57,787 bases of DNA from Thermomicrobiales bacterium (GTDB lineage: Bacteria > Chloroflexota > Chloroflexia > Thermomicrobiales > CFX8): the NCBI GenBank assembly GCA_023954495.1, contig JAMLIA010000013.1, positions 1 through 57,787 of the forward strand, given 5' to 3'. The notes beneath the pieces are model-generated. The model was given only the letters and a program-made list of their open reading frames with translations. It made no database searches and was not told the origin of the DNA. Both the position numbers and the translations under genes were made by a program. Below, one piece after another: positions 48,968 to 57,072 of the stretch. Numbering within the stretch: position 1 is the stretch's first letter; the number at the start of each line of letters is the position of its first letter.

Positions 48968-49060
48968 CCTGTCATCTCGAACCGCAGTGAGAGATCTCCC
49001 ACCCGTCCGATACAGTCCGACGCAGGGGAGATTTCTCGCGTGCGCGCTCGAAATGACAGG
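48968..49060. repeat. 93-bp imperfect inverted repeat related to cassette B arms
   Basis: CCTGTCATCTCGAA...GAGATCTCCC on the left pairs imperfectly with GGGGAGATTTCTCG...CGAAATGACAGG on the right over about 33 bp. The middle TCCGATACAGTCCGACGCAG matches the core of the cassette B outer arm (CTCGATACAGTCCAACGCAG at 38713-38732). The repeat sits between gltX and the convergent FAD oxidase gene and contains no gene. Confidence 0.75.
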
Positions 49061-49160
49061 ACGCGGGGGCGACTGCCGCGCCAGGTTGCTCGGCATGTTG
49101 GCGCCGACGGATCACCAAGGTGAACCCGCTCGTTGCAGCACCAATCACCTACCGCACGCA

Positions 49161-49189
49161 AACGGCGGGACCGCAAAGGTCCCGCCGTT
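49161..49189. terminator. Bidirectional terminator hairpin
   Basis: AACGGCGGGACC (49161-49172) and GGTCCCGCCGTT (49178-49189) form a perfect 12-bp stem with loop GCAAA. It lies just beyond the end of the minus-strand FAD oxidase gene and after gltX on the plus strand, with a pyrimidine-rich CGTCTTCT on the plus side. Confidence 0.8.
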
Positions 49190-49206
49190 CGTCTTCTATC
49201 GAGTGC

Positions 49207-50304
49207 CTACGCGAAGCGGTTGGGCGTGAACGGAGCCAGCAGCGGGTCGGTATCGCCTTCGACGATCTGGCGGGTAACGAGCTTGGCCAGCAGCTGGCTG
49301 AGGGTGACGCCGGAGTGCGTGACGACCTCGGCGTAGCCCGGCAGGCTGTCGACCAGGCCGGCAGACGTTCGGCCATCGTCCGGGATCGGGCGCGTGCCGA
49401 CCGACCAACGGGAGATCCGCGCATCGGCCAGAACCGGTAGGTACTGTTGTGCTCGGCGCAGCAGCTCACTCGCCCACTCGGCAGGAGATTCGCCGGCCAT
49501 GATGGCGTCGTCGGCATCGCCGTGATGCAGCATCAGCAGATCGCCATCCGGGCGCATGTGCACCGTCGGCGCATGCACGATCCGATTGACCGCTCCTGCT
49601 GCGTGGCTGACGCGCACGATCAGGCCTTTGGTCGGAGCCAGTGGCAGGTTACGTCCGGCTAGCTTTGCGATGATGTCCGCAGCCGCACCGCCGCAGTTCA
49701 CCAGCAGGTCGGTCGGCAATTGCTGGCCGTTGGCGAAGCGGACGCCAGTGATGCGGTCACCATCGCGATCGACGGCGGTGACCTCGCAGCCGAAGAGCAC
49801 TGTCGCGCCGTGCTTGCGCGCCAGCTCGGTCATCGCGCGGGCAAGCTGCGGGCCATCCACCCACGATTCGGTGGGGAAGAAGGCCGCCTGCTCGACGTCG
49901 GCGTCCACCTGGAGGTGTGGCTCCAGCTCCCGGACCTGCTCGCGACTCAGCCACTCCGCCGGGTAGTCCCACGAGCGCAGGCGCGCGACACGACTTTCGA
50001 GCACGTCCATATCGTTGGTGGAGGCGTCCATGCCCGACCAGAGGAGATTGCCCCCTTCGGTGAACCAGGGCGCTTCGCCAAGCTCTTCGCGCGTATCGAG
50101 GTGGGCCTGCATGCCGGCGAGGTTCAGCGCGAAATAGTCTTCCGGCGTCTTCGAGTTCGAGTTTGTCCAGGCGAAGCTCGACCCGCTGGTCCCCCAGCCA
50201 GACTCGCCCCGATCGACCAGCGTGACATCCTGACCGGCCTGCGCCAGCCGGAATGCGAGCGACGAGCCGACAACACCGGCTCCGACAACGACGATCTTCT
50301 GCAT
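49207..50304 (-). CDS. FAD-dependent oxidoreductase (D-amino-acid oxidase family)
   Basis: The 365-residue protein begins with the ADP-binding fold IVVVGAGVVGSSLAFRLAQAGQDVTLVDRG (residues 4-33), followed by WGTSGSSFAWTN, a covalent or close FAD contact region, and LLVNCGGAAADIIAKLAG near 215. The C-terminal SRWSVGTRPIPDDGRTSAGLVDSLPGYAEVVTHSGVTLSQLLAKLV closes the DAO fold. Members oxidise glycine, D-amino acids, sarcosine or similar amines; the substrate is not known. It stands alone and ends at a terminator. Confidence 0.9.
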   Translation of the reverse strand: MQKIVVVGAGVVGSSLAFRLAQAGQDVTLVDRGESGWGTSGSSFAWTNSNSKTPEDYFALNLAGMQAHLDTREELGEAPWFTEGGNLLWSGMDASTNDMDVLESRVARLRSWDYPAEWLSREQVRELEPHLQVDADVEQAAFFPTESWVDGPQLARAMTELARKHGATVLFGCEVTAVDRDGDRITGVRFANGQQLPTDLLVNCGGAAADIIAKLAGRNLPLAPTKGLIVRVSHAAGAVNRIVHAPTVHMRPDGDLLMLHHGDADDAIMAGESPAEWASELLRRAQQYLPVLADARISRWSVGTRPIPDDGRTSAGLVDSLPGYAEVVTHSGVTLSQLLAKLVTRQIVEGDTDPLLAPFTPNRFA

Positions 50305-50367
50305 CCGTCCGAATCCTCACCTACCTGCGGGCATCTCACTCGCTGGGCAGGATACCGCAGGCGCGCG

Positions 50368-51015
50368 TCAACTGGCCTCGCGTAAGTGCTGCCGCGCGAT
50401 TGAAATGATCGTCGGCCAGTGGCGCTGAATCGTCCGGCGGTCGAGGTCGATCACTTTGGCGATGTGCGCGTCGCCGAGACCGTTATCGACGGTGAGGCGA
50501 AGAATCTGCTGGTCAACCGAGTTCAGGTGACCGCAGATCTCCGCCATGACCTGGGCGATGATGACGCTGTCTTCGATGTCGATCACGTCCGGCTCGTCGG
50601 GCGCGCATGCGTTGTCGGCCGCTTCGATCGTGGCGTGCCGCAGCATCGTGCGCACGCGTGAGGCGAGGCGCAGCGGGAATACGCGCAGGAAGTAGTAGCC
50701 GAATCCGGCGGGTCCGTCGGCGCTATCCAGCGGCACCCAGTCGTGCAGCACCTCAACGAACACGAGGTACGACTCCTGAATAACGTCGTCGTGCGTCCAG
50801 GGGGCCAGGTTTCGGGAGTGATAGCGATTGCAGTAGCGCGCGATCTTGTAGGCGAGCTGCACCAGCAGATCGTCGCGCACATCGGGCTGGTGCAGGGCAC
50901 GCAGCGCGTCGCGGGAGAGGCGCAAGTCAAGATCGGGTGTGATCTCGACATCGCCAAGCGAACGCTGCGCGAGCAACGCCAACCAGTCAGGGGATTGCGA
51001 AGTTGATGTGTTCAT
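50368..51015 (-). CDS. Sigma-70-family-like factor (ECF-type), orphan
   Basis: The 215-residue protein has a sigma region 2-like part, residues 55-125 (RDDLLVQLAYKIARYCNRYHSRNLAPWTHDDVIQESYLVFVEVLHDW...FGYYFLRVFPLRLASRVRTML), and a region 4-like HTH, residues 165-210 (LNSVDQQILRLTVDNGLGDAHIAKVIDLDRRTIQRHWPTII). A linker with acidic residues joins them. No anti-sigma gene is adjacent. The ATG at 51015 follows GGAG. Its leader contains a strong hairpin (ACGGCCGGAG paired with ACTCCGGGCCGT near 51035-51085), suggesting post-transcriptional control. The target promoters are unknown. Confidence 0.75.
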   Translation of the reverse strand: MNTSTSQSPDWLALLAQRSLGDVEITPDLDLRLSRDALRALHQPDVRDDLLVQLAYKIARYCNRYHSRNLAPWTHDDVIQESYLVFVEVLHDWVPLDSADGPAGFGYYFLRVFPLRLASRVRTMLRHATIEAADNACAPDEPDVIDIEDSVIIAQVMAEICGHLNSVDQQILRLTVDNGLGDAHIAKVIDLDRRTIQRHWPTIISIARQHLREAS

Positions 51016-51116
51016 GTGCCACTCCATAGGCCAAACGGCCGGAGGGCGGTGAGACTGAGCCTTCCGCCACTCCGGGCCGTCCGGATGTCGTGGCGCTTAT
51101 GCGCTCAGTCAAGAAG

Positions 51117-51140
51117 GGGACAGCACCTGGTGCTGTTGAT
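51117..51140 (-). terminator. Hairpin after the dinB operon
   Basis: AACAGCACC and GGTGCTGT form a tight 8-9-bp stem 20 nt downstream of the zinc-ribbon stop codon, followed on the minus strand by CCCCTTCTT. This is a plausible terminator for the dinB/zinc-ribbon unit, though the T run is interrupted. Confidence 0.5.
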
Positions 51141-51159
51141 TATTCTGCCTGCGTCTGCC

Positions 51160-51417
51160 TCAGCCCTTGGCGGGCTGCTTTGACAAGACAGTGCTGCGGC
51201 CAGTCTTCTCCAGGTCGAGCTCGTGGACGGTGCCGCAGCGCGGACACGTCGCGTGGACACGACCCAACGCACCGTAGAAGTGGTAGAAGCGGTCGCGTAT
51301 CTTAATCTGGACCTGGCCTTCCGAGTCGTACATCGCCAGCAGCACCGACGGCTCGCAGAACTGGCACTCCCAGCGATAGCTGATTGCTTTCCCACGGTGG
51401 GGCGTTCGTTCGGTCAT
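51160..51417 (-). CDS. Small zinc-ribbon protein downstream of dinB
   Basis: The 85-residue protein has two CxxC knuckles: ECQFCEP at about residue 19 and ATCPRCGTV at about 57, which together can bind one zinc ion. Between them is a beta-rich segment (LLAMYDSEGQVQIKIRDRFYHFYGALGRVH). No family is recognised. The ATG at 51417 lies 5 nt after the dinB stop with GAGGTGAGGAG overlapping the dinB end, so it is translated from the SOS-controlled dinB mRNA. A link to DNA damage is inferred from this position only. Confidence 0.8.
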   Translation of the reverse strand: MTERTPHRGKAISYRWECQFCEPSVLLAMYDSEGQVQIKIRDRFYHFYGALGRVHATCPRCGTVHELDLEKTGRSTVLSKQPAKG

Positions 51418-51422
51418 ACTCC

Positions 51423-52643
51423 TCACCTCCTTTCATTCCCATTCATCCTCGCCTCGCGCCGCGTCGATGCCCGAGCGAAGCGGGCCGGGACGATCACGTT
51501 CGAGCCGGTGCGCTCGGCGATCCGGTCGATCGCGGCGTTCAGTTGCCGGAGCCGCTGGCGGTGGTCATCCCACAGATCGAGCTGGTGGGAGGCGGCAGTC
51601 AGGCTGGCGACACGCACACCGAGCAAACGCACCGGATCGCGCCGCACCGCCAGCGCCTGATCGAGCAACTCCCCGGCGATCGCGAAGATGTCCTGCTGGG
51701 CATCGGTCGGGCGCTCGAACGAACGCTGCCGCGACACGGTTGTGAAATCGGCGTAGCGCAGCTTGAGCGCAACCGTCGTGGCCGCCAGCCCGCGACGACG
51801 CACGGACGCGCCGGTGTGGTCGCACAGCTCGTACAGCGCACGATCCAGCTCCTCGCGGCGCACGACGTCGTGGTCGAACGTCCGCTCGCGGCCCAGCGAC
51901 TTGCGTGCGTCCGGCTCGGAGCGCACCGGTCGGCTGTCCTCGCCACGCGCTCGTGCCCGCAGCCGCGCGCCGTCGCCCCCGGCAACGTCCAGCAGCAGCA
52001 GGTCGGGCGCGTTGGCCAGCTCGCCGAGCGTGGCGATCCCGCCCGCACGCAACCGCGCGCTCGCCTTTGGCCCGATGCCGGGCAAGCGTTCGATCGCCAG
52101 CGGACTGAACGTCGCCGCCTCCGCACCGGGCGGGACAATCCGCAGCCCGTCCGGCTTATCGAGGTCGGACGCGATCTTGGCCACCAGCTTGTTGGTCGCC
52201 ACACCGAGCGAGACGGCCAGGCCAACCTCGTCGCGCACCCGTTGCTTCAGCGACCGCGCCAGTGTCTCGATGCTGCCGAACAGCCGCTCGGAGTTGCTGA
52301 CGTCGAGGTAGGCTTCGTCGATGCTGACGACTTCGACCATCGGTGAGAAGTCGTCCAGCACGATCCGGAAGCGCTGCGACAGCTCGCGGTAGAAGGTGCC
52401 ATCTGGCCGCACGATGACGGCCTGCGGGCACAATCTCATCGCCTGCGCCGTTGGCATCGCCGATCGCACGCCGTACTGGCGCGCCTCGTAGGTGGCCGAG
52501 GCAACGACGCCACGACCATCCGGCGATCCGCCGACGATGACAGGACGCCCGGATAGCTCTGGCCGCCGTAGCACCTCGGCTGCGGCGAAGAACGCGTCGA
52601 GATCGGCGTGGATGATCCAGCGGTCGGCATCGCGCACGTTCAC
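51423..52643 (-). CDS. dinB: DNA polymerase IV (Y family)
   Basis: DinB is a translesion polymerase induced by DNA damage. The 406-residue protein has the palm metal ligands Asp14 (HADLDAFFA) and Asp109-Glu110 (VVSIDEAYLD), the finger motif SATYEARQYGVRSAMPTAQA, the thumb HhH region LPGIGPKASARLRAGGIATLGELA, and the little-finger domain. The C-terminus lacks the QLxLF clamp-binding motif in the usual form; HQLDLWDD at about 363 is the likely equivalent. The start is GTG with GGGAGGTAGAA upstream. A LexA operator lies 28-47 bp before it. The zinc-ribbon gene follows in the same operon. Confidence 0.94.
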   Translation of the reverse strand: MNVRDADRWIIHADLDAFFAAAEVLRRPELSGRPVIVGGSPDGRGVVASATYEARQYGVRSAMPTAQAMRLCPQAVIVRPDGTFYRELSQRFRIVLDDFSPMVEVVSIDEAYLDVSNSERLFGSIETLARSLKQRVRDEVGLAVSLGVATNKLVAKIASDLDKPDGLRIVPPGAEAATFSPLAIERLPGIGPKASARLRAGGIATLGELANAPDLLLLDVAGGDGARLRARARGEDSRPVRSEPDARKSLGRERTFDHDVVRREELDRALYELCDHTGASVRRRGLAATTVALKLRYADFTTVSRQRSFERPTDAQQDIFAIAGELLDQALAVRRDPVRLLGVRVASLTAASHQLDLWDDHRQRLRQLNAAIDRIAERTGSNVIVPARFARASTRREARMNGNERR

Positions 52644-52670
52644 TTCTACCTCCCGCTTTCCAGAGCTGAG

Positions 52671-52690
52671 ATTAGAACAGATGTTCTAAT
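52671..52690 (-). promoter_or_regulatory. LexA (SOS) operator upstream of dinB
   Basis: ATTAGAACAGATGTTCTAAT is an 8-bp inverted repeat around AGAT and contains GAAC-N4-GTTC, the SOS box used by LexA of Gram-positive and Chloroflexota type. It lies 28-47 bp upstream of the dinB GTG, where it would overlap the promoter. An imperfect second site, GTTC and GAAC 8 bp apart, follows at about 52693-52708. Confidence 0.88.
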
Positions 52691-52854
52691 CTGTTCGGAT
52701 AGTAGAACGCAGATGTATGGTTGTCAACTATGTGACGCAGAGTCAAATCCTGTTGGATCGTCGCGAAGCATGGCGCACCTCCGGTCGTTGCCGTGCGCGG
52801 GTGTTGCGGCTATCCTGACTTGGATGAGAGCCGGAGCGGGCGAAGGAGAACAGT

Positions 52855-53625
52855 GTGACGAACACGAAGCGACTGGCGATCCTGTCCGATGCACATGGCA
52901 ACCTGGCGGCACTGCAAGCCGTCCTCGCTGAGGTCGACCGTCGCGGCCCGTTCGACACGCTGGTCGGTGGTGGGGACTACGTGCTGGGCGGGGCATTTCC
53001 GAGCGAGACGCTGGCGCTGGTTATCGAGCGCGGCCTGGAGTGCGTGCGCGGCAATACTGACGAATGGCTCGTCGAGGCAGCGACTGGTGGCAAGCAGCCA
53101 GCGACTGGCTACACTCCCGAGCAGGCGCACACTGGTGTGCTGCGTGAGATGGACGAGTGGGCTGCAGCGCATCTCAACGCCGATCAGCTGGAGTTCCTGA
53201 AAGGTCTGCCGCTGCGCTGGGAGACGACCGGACCGAGCGGGCAGACGATTGTCTTCGTCCACGCGACGCCGTGGAGTACGCACCCAGGCGTGCTACCCGA
53301 CGCACCCGAGGATGTCGCCGAGCGGATGCTCGACGAGGCTGGATCACCGATGCTGCTCTACGGCCACATCCACCATGCATACATCCGCACCATCGGGGAC
53401 CGCACGCTTGCCTGTGTTGGGAGCATCGGTATGCCGTTCGATGGCGACTGGCGACCGTGCTTCGCGATCGCCGCGGACGATGGTACTGGCTGGCGGGTGG
53501 AACACGTCCGCGTCCCGTACGACCAGGCGGCGTACCTCACGGCGCTGGCCGAATCCGGCGTGCCGAATGCTGACGGCACGATTGCTTCGATCCGCGAGCG
53601 CGGCGGGGTCGCCCCGGCCGGTTGA
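52855..53625 (+). CDS. Calcineurin-like metallophosphoesterase (YfcE/MJ0936 type)
   Basis: The 256-residue protein has the phosphoesterase metal motifs: ILSDAHGN (Asp12, His14), VGGGDYVLGG (Asp), VRGNTDEW (Asn), FVHATP (His) and LYGHIHHAY (His pair). The GDYVLGG and GNTDEW motifs place it in the MJ0936/YfcE-like group of phosphodiesterases. The physiological substrate is unknown. The GTG at 52855 has AAGGAGAACA upstream. It is divergent from dinB and may share the intergenic control region. Confidence 0.88.
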   Translation: MTNTKRLAILSDAHGNLAALQAVLAEVDRRGPFDTLVGGGDYVLGGAFPSETLALVIERGLECVRGNTDEWLVEAATGGKQPATGYTPEQAHTGVLREMDEWAAAHLNADQLEFLKGLPLRWETTGPSGQTIVFVHATPWSTHPGVLPDAPEDVAERMLDEAGSPMLLYGHIHHAYIRTIGDRTLACVGSIGMPFDGDWRPCFAIAADDGTGWRVEHVRVPYDQAAYLTALAESGVPNADGTIASIRERGGVAPAG

Positions 53626-53735
53626 TGCCGCTGCCGTGATAAGATCGCGCCGATGACGTGGGCGGCTATTGATCGCACATACGCCTGTCACACACCGAGC
53701 GGCCATCCGGTCGCAGCAGGCGGTTTGTAACTACC

Positions 53736-54224
53736 ATGGCCAGAGCGTCCTTCGCCCTCCTCCTGGCGCTGACGGCGTTGCTTCAGGCAACGTTCTTTCC
53801 GGCGCTCGGCATGCTCACGATCCTGCCCAACATCGCGCTGATCCTGCTCCTGATGTGGAGTGCCTCACGCGGCATCGCTGAGGGCGCAGTCTGGGCGCTT
53901 GGGCTGGGGCTGTGGCTCGATTTCCTGACGCTGGACCCGCTCGGGACGCACAGCCTGTCGTTACTGGTCGTCGCAGCGATCGGCGGATATGCAGGCCAGC
54001 GCCTGTTCCGCTCCGGCGTCGTGCTGCCGATCGTCGTCGTCGTGCTGACCACATTCGCCAGCGGACTGATTGCTGCTCTTGTGGCACGCTTCGGTGGGGA
54101 TGCCGTGAGCTCGGTCGCCACGATGCGCCCGATTATCGCAACTGCCTTCCTCAACGCCGTGCTGGTATCGGTCGGCTGGTTCGTTCTACTCGTCATAGAT
54201 CGCTGGATACCGCGCCATGTTTAA
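53736..54224 (+). CDS. mreD: Rod shape-determining protein MreD
   Basis: The 162-residue membrane protein has about five helices and the MreD features: an N-terminal LLLALTALLQATFFPALGMLTILPNIALILLLMW and the internal GLGLWLDFLTLDPLGTHSLSLLVVAAIGGYAG. MreD is part of the elongasome that guides lateral wall synthesis. It overlaps the PBP2 gene by 8 nt. The usual upstream mreC and mreB are absent; instead a metallophosphatase precedes it by 110 bp. The ribosome binding site is weak. Confidence 0.88.
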   Translation: MARASFALLLALTALLQATFFPALGMLTILPNIALILLLMWSASRGIAEGAVWALGLGLWLDFLTLDPLGTHSLSLLVVAAIGGYAGQRLFRSGVVLPIVVVVLTTFASGLIAALVARFGGDAVSSVATMRPIIATAFLNAVLVSVGWFVLLVIDRWIPRHV

Positions 54225-56514
54225 GAAGCGAAAGCGCATGGAGTTCGCCCGTCCGGGTGAGCGCCGTCGTCACGAAGAACACGATAGTGCCGATAACCAG
54301 ATCTCGCGTCGCGTGCTGCTGGCCCGTGGTGCGATCGGAGTCGGCTTCGCCGCGCTGGGCGGCAAGCTCTGGCAGATGCAGATTGCCGAGGGCAACGAGT
54401 TCCGCCGCATCGCGCGCGAGAACGTCGTCGAGTTTCAACGCCTGAAGGCACCGCGAGGCCGCATTCTCGACCGGGCTGGGAAGCCGCTGGCCGAGAACCG
54501 CCGCTCCTGGAATGTCGAGGTCGTCCAGAGCCGCCTGCCGGAGGACAAAGCGCAACGGCAGCAGATCCTCGACTCCGTCGCGCAGCGGCTAGCGCTCGGG
54601 AAGGCGCTGGTCATCGACCGCGCGCTCGTGCCAGTCGGCTCGGAGGCTGCCGTCGTCAATGCCGTCTCCAAGCGGCTGGAGGTCGATAGCGCCGCGCTGA
54701 TCGCCAAGCTGACCCGCACCGAAGATGCGATGCTGATGCTGCGCGAAAATCTCTCTGACCAGGACGCTGACGGCTACACACAGAGCATGATGGATATCCC
54801 GGGTGTCCGCGTTGTGCAGACCATTGATTTCCTGCTGGCCAACCACCCGCTGGAGGATCTGCCGCTCGCGATCAAGAAGGATGTCGAGCAGGAGGTCGCG
54901 CTGGAGCTGGCCTCGAACGCACTCTCGCTCCCCGGCATCGTCGTCGATGACACGACGCTGGTGCGCTCCTATCCGGGTGGACCGATCTTTTCGCACATCC
55001 TCGGGTATGTTGGGCCGATCACCGAGGAGGAGTACAACAGCGAGCTGACGACCAGCGGCAGCCGCATCTATGAGCCGGACGATCGCGTGGGACGCGGCGG
55101 CATCGAGCAGGCACTCGAGGAAACGTTGCGCGGTGAAAAGGGTGCGCGCTGGGTGCAGATCGACGCCAACGGCGTCATCCGCTACGAGCTGCTCGATCAG
55201 CGCAAGGAGCCGCGCGGCGGACTCAGCGCCCGACTCACCGTCATCCGCGACCTGCAAGTCGCCACCGAAGCCGCGTTGCGCGATGGCATCGCGCAGGCGA
55301 ACGTCGATGCCAGGGAGAACAAGCTCGATGAGGTCGGAGCCGGTATCGCAATCGCGATGAACCCGCAGACCGGTGAGATCCTGTCGATGGTCTCGCTGCC
55401 AACGTTCGACAACCAGAAGTTCGTCGACGGCATCTCGGACAAGGACTATCAGGCGTACCTGGATGATCCGTTCGAGCCGCTGCTCGACCGCACGATCTCC
55501 GGTCAGTTCCCGCCCGGCTCGACATTCAAGCCGATGATGGCTGCTGCCGGACTGCACGATGGCGCGAAGCGCCCGGACGGTCTACGGCCCGAGACGAAGT
55601 TCCGCTGCCTCGGACGCATCCGCGTGCCGTGGACGTGGGACGAGACGCAGGGCAACGACTATCCCTGCTGGGAGCTCGAGATTGGCCACGGTGAGGTCGA
55701 TGTGCTCTCAGGCATCGCCCACTCCTGCGACGTCTACTTCTACAACGTCGGCGCGCCGGACTCGATCGCCGACAACGGCGTGCGAGTGCATTACTACATC
55801 CCGAACGACCCGGAACAGCACTTCTTCATGGGGATGGGCGTCGACAAGATGTACTCCTACATGACGAAGGCGTTCGGCTACGGCAGAGCGAGCGGCATCG
55901 AGCTGGCCGGTGAGGCGGACGGCATTGTGCCGAACCCCAAGTGGCTCTTCCAGACGCTCGATCAGAACTGGTCGATCGGTGACACGATCAACATGTCGAT
56001 CGGTCAGGGCCACCTGCTCTGTACGCCACTCCAGCTGGTCAACAGCACGGCGGCGATCGCATCCGGCGGCAAGCTCTACCGGCCACGCCTGATCCGCGAC
56101 CTCGTTCGTGAGGACGGCTCGGTCTACCGTTCATTCGAGCCGGACCTGATCAACGACATGAGCGTTGACAAGGGCGACGAGGAGACGTGGATCGCTGCCG
56201 AGCACCTCGCGACGGTGCGAGAGGGCATGCGGATGACAGTCACTGAGGGCACCGGCCTGGGGAAGATCGATGTCCCGGGAGTGAACATCGCGGCCAAGAG
56301 CGGTACCGCCGAGTACGGCATCGCCGTCGATGGCAAGTACACGCAGGGCCATGCCTGGTTCACCGCGTTCGGCCCGTACGAGAACCCCGAGATCTGCATC
56401 GCCGTCATGGTCGCCGGTGGTGGCGCAGGTTCGGTCTATGCCGGCCCGGTGGCGAACGCGATGTTGAACGCCTACTTCGGAAACCAGGCGATTCGCGATG
56501 CGGCGCAGAGCTGA
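54217..56514 (+). CDS. mrdA: Penicillin-binding protein 2 (elongation transpeptidase)
   Basis: The 765-residue class B PBP crosslinks peptidoglycan in lateral wall growth. After a basic cytoplasmic tail (residues 1-30) comes a single membrane anchor at about 33-50, preceded by SRRVLLAR. The pedestal follows (KAPRGRILDRAGKPLAENR), then the transpeptidase domain with S435-T-F-K438 (PPGSTFKPM), SCD near residue 508 (HSCDVYFYN), and K694-S-G-T (AAKSGTAEYG). The first residues MFKKRKRMEF contain a second possible ATG. It pairs with mreD by an 8-nt overlap. The SRRVLL pattern before the anchor resembles a twin-arginine signal. Confidence 0.93.
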   Translation: MFKKRKRMEFARPGERRRHEEHDSADNQISRRVLLARGAIGVGFAALGGKLWQMQIAEGNEFRRIARENVVEFQRLKAPRGRILDRAGKPLAENRRSWNVEVVQSRLPEDKAQRQQILDSVAQRLALGKALVIDRALVPVGSEAAVVNAVSKRLEVDSAALIAKLTRTEDAMLMLRENLSDQDADGYTQSMMDIPGVRVVQTIDFLLANHPLEDLPLAIKKDVEQEVALELASNALSLPGIVVDDTTLVRSYPGGPIFSHILGYVGPITEEEYNSELTTSGSRIYEPDDRVGRGGIEQALEETLRGEKGARWVQIDANGVIRYELLDQRKEPRGGLSARLTVIRDLQVATEAALRDGIAQANVDARENKLDEVGAGIAIAMNPQTGEILSMVSLPTFDNQKFVDGISDKDYQAYLDDPFEPLLDRTISGQFPPGSTFKPMMAAAGLHDGAKRPDGLRPETKFRCLGRIRVPWTWDETQGNDYPCWELEIGHGEVDVLSGIAHSCDVYFYNVGAPDSIADNGVRVHYYIPNDPEQHFFMGMGVDKMYSYMTKAFGYGRASGIELAGEADGIVPNPKWLFQTLDQNWSIGDTINMSIGQGHLLCTPLQLVNSTAAIASGGKLYRPRLIRDLVREDGSVYRSFEPDLINDMSVDKGDEETWIAAEHLATVREGMRMTVTEGTGLGKIDVPGVNIAAKSGTAEYGIAVDGKYTQGHAWFTAFGPYENPEICIAVMVAGGGAGSVYAGPVANAMLNAYFGNQAIRDAAQS

Positions 56515-56544
56515 ACCGCCGCAGTGCGTAGAGAGAGTGAGTGA

Positions 56545-56994
56545 GTGGCAACGACGAGCGACGAGACGGCGCTGCATGACGCACTGCGACCCGGACCGAT
56601 CCACCACATCGGCATCGTCGTGCCCGACATCGCCGCCGCTGTCGCCCAGTATCTCGCGCTCGGCTTCACCGGCGGCGCGGTCTCGCGAGTTGCCGAGCAG
56701 AACGCCGACATCGCGGCACTGCGAGCTGGAGAAAGCTGGATCGAGATCCTCGCGCCGATCGAGCACGACTCGCCGATCGGCCGGTTTCTGGACTCGCGCG
56801 GGTCAGGCGTGCATCACATCGCCTACCTCGTCGACGACCTGCCGACGGTACTGGCGCATCTCGCAGACTCCGGCGTCGAGCTCATCGACCGCCAGGCCCG
56901 CCGCGGCCTGCACGACTGGCTCATTGCCTTCGTCCACCCACGCGCCTGCGCCGGTGTCCTGACGGAGTTGGTGGATCGGGCTAGCGTGGAGTAG
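56545..56994 (+). CDS. Methylmalonyl-CoA epimerase-like VOC protein
   Basis: The 149-residue protein has the vicinal-oxygen-chelate fold and MCE features: GPIHHIGIVVPDIAAAVAQY (metal His), IAALRAGESWIEILAPIEHDSPIGRFLDSRGSGVHHIAYLVDDL with a second His pair and the acidic Glu. It would interconvert the two methylmalonyl-CoA epimers, and this is strongly supported by the mutase gene that follows in the same orientation 78 bp later. The start is a GTG at 56545 with GAGAGAGTGAG upstream. Confidence 0.88.
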   Translation: MATTSDETALHDALRPGPIHHIGIVVPDIAAAVAQYLALGFTGGAVSRVAEQNADIAALRAGESWIEILAPIEHDSPIGRFLDSRGSGVHHIAYLVDDLPTVLAHLADSGVELIDRQARRGLHDWLIAFVHPRACAGVLTELVDRASVE

Positions 56995-57072
56995 CGCCAC
57001 TTCCAGCCACAGCCTGACCGATGGTACGCTCCTCGCGGCAGCGAATGGGCATGGAGCAGGGAGGCGTGCGGC

